From assembly GCA_011191975.1 (NCBI GenBank), contig DUFA01000111.1:1-46273 (forward strand): 46,273 nt of DNA, in the 5' to 3' direction. Each line of letters begins with the position of its first letter. The stretch's first letter is position 1. Under the pieces are notes generated by a model. That model did not search any database and had not been told where the DNA came from. It saw only the letters and a list, made by a program, of their open reading frames with translations. Source of the stretch: Dehalococcoidia bacterium. GTDB taxonomy: Bacteria; Chloroflexota; Dehalococcoidia; Dehalococcoidales; UBA2162. A program made the position numbers and the translations under genes. Shown here piece by piece: positions 42,932 to 46,273 of the stretch.

Positions 42932-43635
42932 GTTGACACTCTCCTCGAATATGGGTATTATATTCTTCCCTGAATCACCATATTAATTTTCACCTGATCT
43001 CAAGTACTGTTACTGTCATCTTTCGCAACATGTTGCGTATATGGATAATGGTTTTAAAACGCCTGATATTTACTATAAAGTATAAATTAATCTTAACACA
43101 ATATTGACCTGATTTGACTTGTCTTATTAAAACGATCAAGGATATAATCTTAGCCAAGGGGGTGGGACAGAGTTGGTTAAAAAAGGATACATACCGGAAT
43201 AGAGTATAAACAAACTCCGTGAGGAAGAATCTCAGGAGCATGAAATAACCCTCTACAGCCAGCCATTCAATCAGGGTGAGTACCAGTACCTGAACCGTAG
43301 CACAGATCTTGATAGAACGATGGAAACGGGTGTATAATCACATCCTTCCTTACTGTCCGCTGCTAAATCGATCACTTTCTCCGCTGGTCGTACTGTGTAA
43401 ACAAGGCCTGGCAAACACCTCACTGTTGGGGGCGGGATAACAACCTAACGGACTACGTACAAATCATCCTTTAGACCGATACAAAAATGAGGGGATTTAG
43501 TTCATTATGTATGTGTAGATAAAAGGTATTAGATCTTCCAGTTTCAATACAATTACCCATAAGCAACGTACGAATACTATAGGAAATCTTAGAAAAGGAC
43601 CTGATTATCAGACTGGGATAAATAGTTGGGATAAT
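42932..43635. other. Long intergenic region with an IS3-type remnant
   Basis: About 700 bases. It contains the transposase remnant at 43173-43337; the rest is AT-rich on the left and otherwise featureless apart from short open stretches. An open frame on the minus strand from 43241 to 42990 has no family match and an odd hydrophobic composition, so I do not call it a gene. No RNA gene is seen. Confidence 0.4.
43173..43337 (+). pseudogene. Probable remnant of an IS3-family OrfA transposase N-terminus
   Basis: The frame reads VKKGYIPE, then TAG (43200-43202), then SINKLREEES. It resembles the KKRYTPEQIINKLREAE start of IS3-type OrfA proteins, with the TAG standing where CAG (Q) is expected. 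Downstream codons (QEHEITLYSQPFNQGEYQYL) do not match the family, so the element is truncated or rearranged. The call rests on about 15 residues. Confidence 0.4.
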
Positions 43636-44808
43636 ATGAAAAGACGGTCGCTAAACATAAACGAAGGCATATTTCTTCTAAGATTGATTCGGGGCCTGGC
43701 CCTCCTGCTTGGCTGCGCGTTGCTGTTTTTCTTCCAGGAAATAAGACTTTTCCTGGTACCGAACACCTTCCTTGTAACCATTATCGCTGTCTACACCGTA
43801 TTACGGATTTACTACCCGTCCTTTCGGTTTGGTAAACCGTATATCACCAGGGGTATAATCGCAGCGGATTTGATATTCTGCTGTTCCTTGCCGTTCCTCA
43901 CCGGAGGAATAATAAGCCCGTTTATCCTTTTCCCGTTAACGGTAATATTATCGGTAGGGCTGTATTTTCGCCAGCGCATCACCTATGCCATCGCGGGTAT
44001 CGTCTCTATTTCAATTGTGGGCAGTGAAATCATAAGCCACGAGTTGTTAACCACCGCCAGTGTGTTACCAACGCAGGTATACCTCGCCTTGGTGGCGATA
44101 TACATCGTTATTGCATTCCTTATCGCCTGGCTGCCGTATGTATCGAATCTAAACCTTTCGGCTACGATTAAAGAACGAAGTATTGCTCAGGAGCGAAGCC
44201 GAATTTCCCGTGAGCTGCACGACGGCATAGCCCAGCGTTTGAGCAGTTTGATATTAAAAATGGACGTATTAAGTGAAGAACTGCCTGACATAGAAACGAG
44301 TAAAGCGGTCGATACTGTTAAAGAACTGAAACATGAACTGCAGGAAAGTTATCATGAGACCAGGGACGTTATCAACCTGCTTCGCATGAAAATGCCGGAC
44401 ACGCCGTCGATACTGCCGACCCTCGCGCAATATACCCAGGAATTCGCCCGGACCATGGGTATTAACTGCAAGCTGTATTTGTCGGACGGGCATTATGAAT
44501 TACATCCATTGGCGTCTTCGGAAATCCTCCATATAATCCAGGAAGCTTTGAATAATGTGAAAAAGCACAGCGGTGCCAACAGGATAGAAGTCAGTTTCGA
44601 GACGACGGCCGAAGACGTAAAGATTAAGATTATAGATAACGGCCATGGTTTTAGCCCCGGATCGGTGCAGGGTCACCATGGCCTCGATGTAATGAGAGAA
44701 CGTACCGAAGGAATCGGTGGAATATTAAACATAACCAGTTCTCCCGGGCAGGGGACTGTTATTGAAATTACTGTCCCGGCCGAAGATCATCTGATAGGAA
44801 ATCACTAA
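43636..44808 (+). CDS. NarL/DesK-type sensor histidine kinase
   Basis: 390 residues. The N-terminal half is a membrane sensor with about five or six hydrophobic segments (to about 180). A HisKA_3 dimerisation domain follows with ERSRISRELHDGIAQRL; the phospho-accepting histidine is H195. The C-terminal HATPase_c domain has the N-box HIIQEALNNVKKHSGANRIEVSF, the G1 box IIDNGHGFSP and GHHGLDVMRERTEGIGG. The ligand is unknown since there is no extracellular domain of note. The stop is one base before the ATG of the response regulator, so the pair is co-translated. The ribosome site is weak. Confidence 0.9.
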   Translation: MKRRSLNINEGIFLLRLIRGLALLLGCALLFFFQEIRLFLVPNTFLVTIIAVYTVLRIYYPSFRFGKPYITRGIIAADLIFCCSLPFLTGGIISPFILFPLTVILSVGLYFRQRITYAIAGIVSISIVGSEIISHELLTTASVLPTQVYLALVAIYIVIAFLIAWLPYVSNLNLSATIKERSIAQERSRISRELHDGIAQRLSSLILKMDVLSEELPDIETSKAVDTVKELKHELQESYHETRDVINLLRMKMPDTPSILPTLAQYTQEFARTMGINCKLYLSDGHYELHPLASSEILHIIQEALNNVKKHSGANRIEVSFETTAEDVKIKIIDNGHGFSPGSVQGHHGLDVMRERTEGIGGILNITSSPGQGTVIEITVPAEDHLIGNH

Positions 44809-44809
44809 T

Positions 44810-45445
44810 ATGACGAAACTGATGATTGTTGATGATAATGAAATTATGCGCGAAGGTTTGAAAGTCGCGCTATCGAAGACAGAGCAGTATGAACTGGTTG
44901 GAGAGGCTACGGATGGACGCGAAGCAGTGGATAAAGCGATTCGATTACAACCGGATGTAATACTGATGGACATACGAATGCCTTACAGCGGTCTCAGGGC
45001 TACACAGGATATACTGCAGCAATTACCCGACACTAAAATTTTGATGCTTACCGTATCGGAAGAAGAAACGGATCTGATCGACTCGATAAAAAGCGGGGCG
45101 CGCGGTTATGTGCTTAAGGGGATCGATTCCGGTGACCTTATGCTCGCTATAAAAACGATAGCGGAAGGTGGAGTGATCTTTACATCGTCATTAGCCCACC
45201 AGTTACTGAATGAAGTGAAATCGAACCTTGAAAAACCAAGAGAAGCGTACGGCTTGACCAACCGTGAGACGGAGGTACTGGAGCTCATTTCGGAAGGCCT
45301 TAGTAATAAGGAAATAGCAACTGAGTTGAATATCGGTGAATCGACCGTAAAAGCGCACCTTCACAATATATTAACGAAACTGCACCTTAAAAACCGGAGC
45401 CAGGCGGCGGTCTTCAATTCCAAGCGCCACCTGCATGAGAAATAA
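44810..45445 (+). CDS. NarL/LuxR-type response regulator
   Basis: 211 residues. The receiver domain (1-120) has D9-D10 in VDDNE, the phospho-acceptor D54 in VILMDIRMP, T79 in LMLTVS, and K in LKGID. A LuxR-type helix-turn-helix occupies about 143-205 (LTNRETEVLELISEGLSNKEIATELNIGESTVKAHLHNILTKL). It is the cognate partner of the upstream sensor kinase. Targets are not visible here, but the next gene (45872) encodes a secreted protein on the same strand and is a candidate. Confidence 0.92.
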   Translation: MTKLMIVDDNEIMREGLKVALSKTEQYELVGEATDGREAVDKAIRLQPDVILMDIRMPYSGLRATQDILQQLPDTKILMLTVSEEETDLIDSIKSGARGYVLKGIDSGDLMLAIKTIAEGGVIFTSSLAHQLLNEVKSNLEKPREAYGLTNRETEVLELISEGLSNKEIATELNIGESTVKAHLHNILTKLHLKNRSQAAVFNSKRHLHEK

Positions 45446-45514
45446 AGTGGCTGACGCTGATGTCGGTTTCTGTCAGGGAGCAGATTCACGCCGGAGTTTA
45501 CCCCGGTGTATATG

Positions 45515-45543
45515 GTTCGTCCTTCGATAAACTCAGGACGAAC
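45515..45543. repeat. Dispersed repeat with GTTCGTCCT/AGGACGAAC stem
   Basis: GTTCGTCCT (45515-45523) and AGGACGAAC (45535-45543) form a 9-bp stem around TCGATAAACTC. This core (CCTTCGATAAACTCAGGACG) is a short repeat common in several bacterial lineages. Confidence 0.65.
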
Positions 45544-45570
45544 GGAGAAACAGGAAACAGTCAGGATTCC

Positions 45571-45622
45571 GTTCACCCCCGTATCAGGTACGGGGCAAGC
45601 TCTGAGCCTGTCGAAGGGTGAA
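45571..45622. repeat. Dispersed repeat with CCCCGTA/TACGGGG and GAGCCTGTCGAAGG
   Basis: Outer arms TTCACCC (45572-45578) and GGGTGAA (45616-45622) enclose an inner hairpin CCCCGTA (45577-45583)/TACGGGG (45589-45595) and the sequence GAGCCTGTCGAAGG. The latter is the reverse-orientation counterpart of the CCTTCGA...CTCAGG class of the neighbouring repeat. Confidence 0.55.
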
Positions 45623-45871
45623 AGGGAGTTGGAAAAGAGTATGAGGTATAAAAAACAAAAAATGTGTAGACACATGGTAAATAAAATGATGGTTTTCTCA
45701 TACTTTCGATCTAGATCTTTTCTGTCGACTATTTCACTTTCGAACATGGATGATCCAAAAGATGTAGACCGAAATAAGTCTAAAATTCAACCATTCGATT
45801 GTTGTGGATCGGTTTGAAGGATAGTAAAGTGAGAAGTAACTCGGGTAATGTGAAATTTCGGAGGAATACCG

Positions 45872-46273
45872 TTGAGTAAGTTTTCATATATATTACTGGG
45901 CCTGGTAGTAACCTTCTCATCATTTGTCCTGTTTACCGTGCATCTTGGCACAACCCAGGCATTTGTGAGTGCCCAGACCAGTATCGATCTGTACCTGGGT
46001 ATTGGTTTCCCCGATACTGAATTAACCGATTTATTTACCATTGCAAATGCTCAGAATGATACAGTAGATTATAAACTTACCTTAGAAGCAACAGGTTCTG
46101 GTGCTGAAGACATACGACCTTACCTGACGGTCTGGAAAGATCCAAGTGAAAATGAACTGGATGACGAGTGGGTTACGGGCGAGTACTATGGATTTGGTAG
46201 TTTCACTAAAGATGACGATACAGAAGATACCTGGTTTATAACGTTCGATATTCCCGATGTCACCCTTCCTAGT
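45872..46273 (+). CDS. Secreted protein of unknown function, N-terminal part only (runs off window)
   Basis: 134 residues visible, no stop before the window end. The TTG start at 45872 has GGAGG seven bases upstream. The signal peptide is SKFSYILLGLVVTFSSFVLF, then TVHLGTTQAFVSAQ, with cleavage probably near 35-40. The mature part is acidic and strand-rich (TSIDLYLGIGFPDTELTDLFTIANAQND, DPSENELDDEWVTGEYYGFG), like an extracellular beta sandwich. I do not recognise the family. It lies downstream of the two-component system and may belong to its regulon. Confidence 0.68.
   Translation, partial: MSKFSYILLGLVVTFSSFVLFTVHLGTTQAFVSAQTSIDLYLGIGFPDTELTDLFTIANAQNDTVDYKLTLEATGSGAEDIRPYLTVWKDPSENELDDEWVTGEYYGFGSFTKDDDTEDTWFITFDIPDVTLPS

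Larger units (their letters stand above)
45446..45871. other. Intergenic region with two dispersed repeats
   Basis: About 426 bases between the response regulator and the last gene. It contains the inverted repeats at 45515-45543 and 45571-45622. The remainder is AT-rich, with no gene, RNA or clear terminator. Confidence 0.5.

Noticed and set aside
42990-43241. 83-residue minus-strand open frame
   Set aside because: No family, no ribosome site, and it overlaps the IS3-like remnant on the other strand.
45446-45871. tRNA or small RNA in the repeat-rich gap
   Set aside because: The hairpins match dispersed repeats; no cloverleaf, GTTCGAAtC T-arm context or acceptor stem is present.
1-46273. 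Stop-codon reassignment explaining the broken genes
   Set aside because: TAA, TAG and TGA all terminate intact genes at expected lengths (for example TGA at 6154-6156 and 33688-33690, TAG at 4740-4742).

Overview
The window looks like a chromosome segment of an anaerobic bacterium, most likely a Chloroflexota (Dehalococcoidia-like) lineage from a sediment or subsurface setting. This is inferred from style and content, not from a marker gene. The clues are a high-molecular-weight rubredoxin next to a ferritin-like protein, an HdrB-like CCG protein with a LUD/4Fe-4S protein, a CARDB-type lipoprotein, a DUF1616 protein, a small 'MTRWKLKGCPRC' zinc ribbon, and InlB-type repeat proteins with a C-terminal membrane anchor. 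Gene density is moderate. Starts are ATG, GTG and TTG, often with clear GGAGG sites. TAA, TAG and TGA all end ordinary genes.

Layout. (1) 1-2112, minus strand: a redox/oxygen-defence operon transcribed as zinc ribbon, ferredoxin-like protein, ferritin-like protein, high-molecular-weight rubredoxin (cut by the window edge). (2) 2519-7715, plus strand: a tightly packed central-metabolism operon of CCG protein, LUD/4Fe-4S protein, class I fumarase alpha and beta, and L-aspartate oxidase. NadB-type chemistry can produce or consume fumarate, which the fumarase interconverts with malate. (3) 7727-13421: a YkgJ-type protein, a lipoprotein, and a 1384-residue secreted alpha-2-macroglobulin that resembles animal A2M/C3/TEP proteins more than the usual bacterial YfhM type. 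It is followed by a perfect 12-bp hairpin terminator and a small zinc ribbon. (4) 13604-18566: two tandem zinc alcohol dehydrogenases, recN and a nitroreductase.

(5) 18.6-28.4 kb: an accessory and partly decaying region that is AT-richer by eye. It holds a VOC-protein remnant, a CARDB plus glycosidase lipoprotein, a 140-bp MITE-like element, an MFS exporter, a SnoaL-like protein, a zinc-ribbon methyltransferase broken by an in-frame TAG, a flavin oxidoreductase, a second methyltransferase, an MBL hydrolase broken at an A8 run, and a small membrane protein. (6) 28.5-33.7 kb: a three-gene pentose/xyloside operon (xylose-isomerase-like protein, GH3 beta-glycosidase, xylulokinase-like FGGY kinase) with a cluster of palindromic repeats before the kinase. 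(7) 33.8-41.5 kb: a LysR regulator, a P2-type Ca2+-ATPase, a group of small membrane proteins including DUF1616, a lipoprotein, a GYD protein and a second MFS exporter. (8) 41.8-46.3 kb: an anchored four-repeat surface protein whose signal peptide is cut off by an in-frame TGA, a probable IS3-type transposase remnant, a NarL-type two-component system, dispersed repeats, and the start of another secreted protein that runs off the window.

The strongest candidate for something unusual is the animal-like A2M, which keeps both the GCGEQN thioester and a C3-like HQEM histidine motif. The set of genes broken by single lesions is the second theme. No tRNA, rRNA or CRISPR array was seen.
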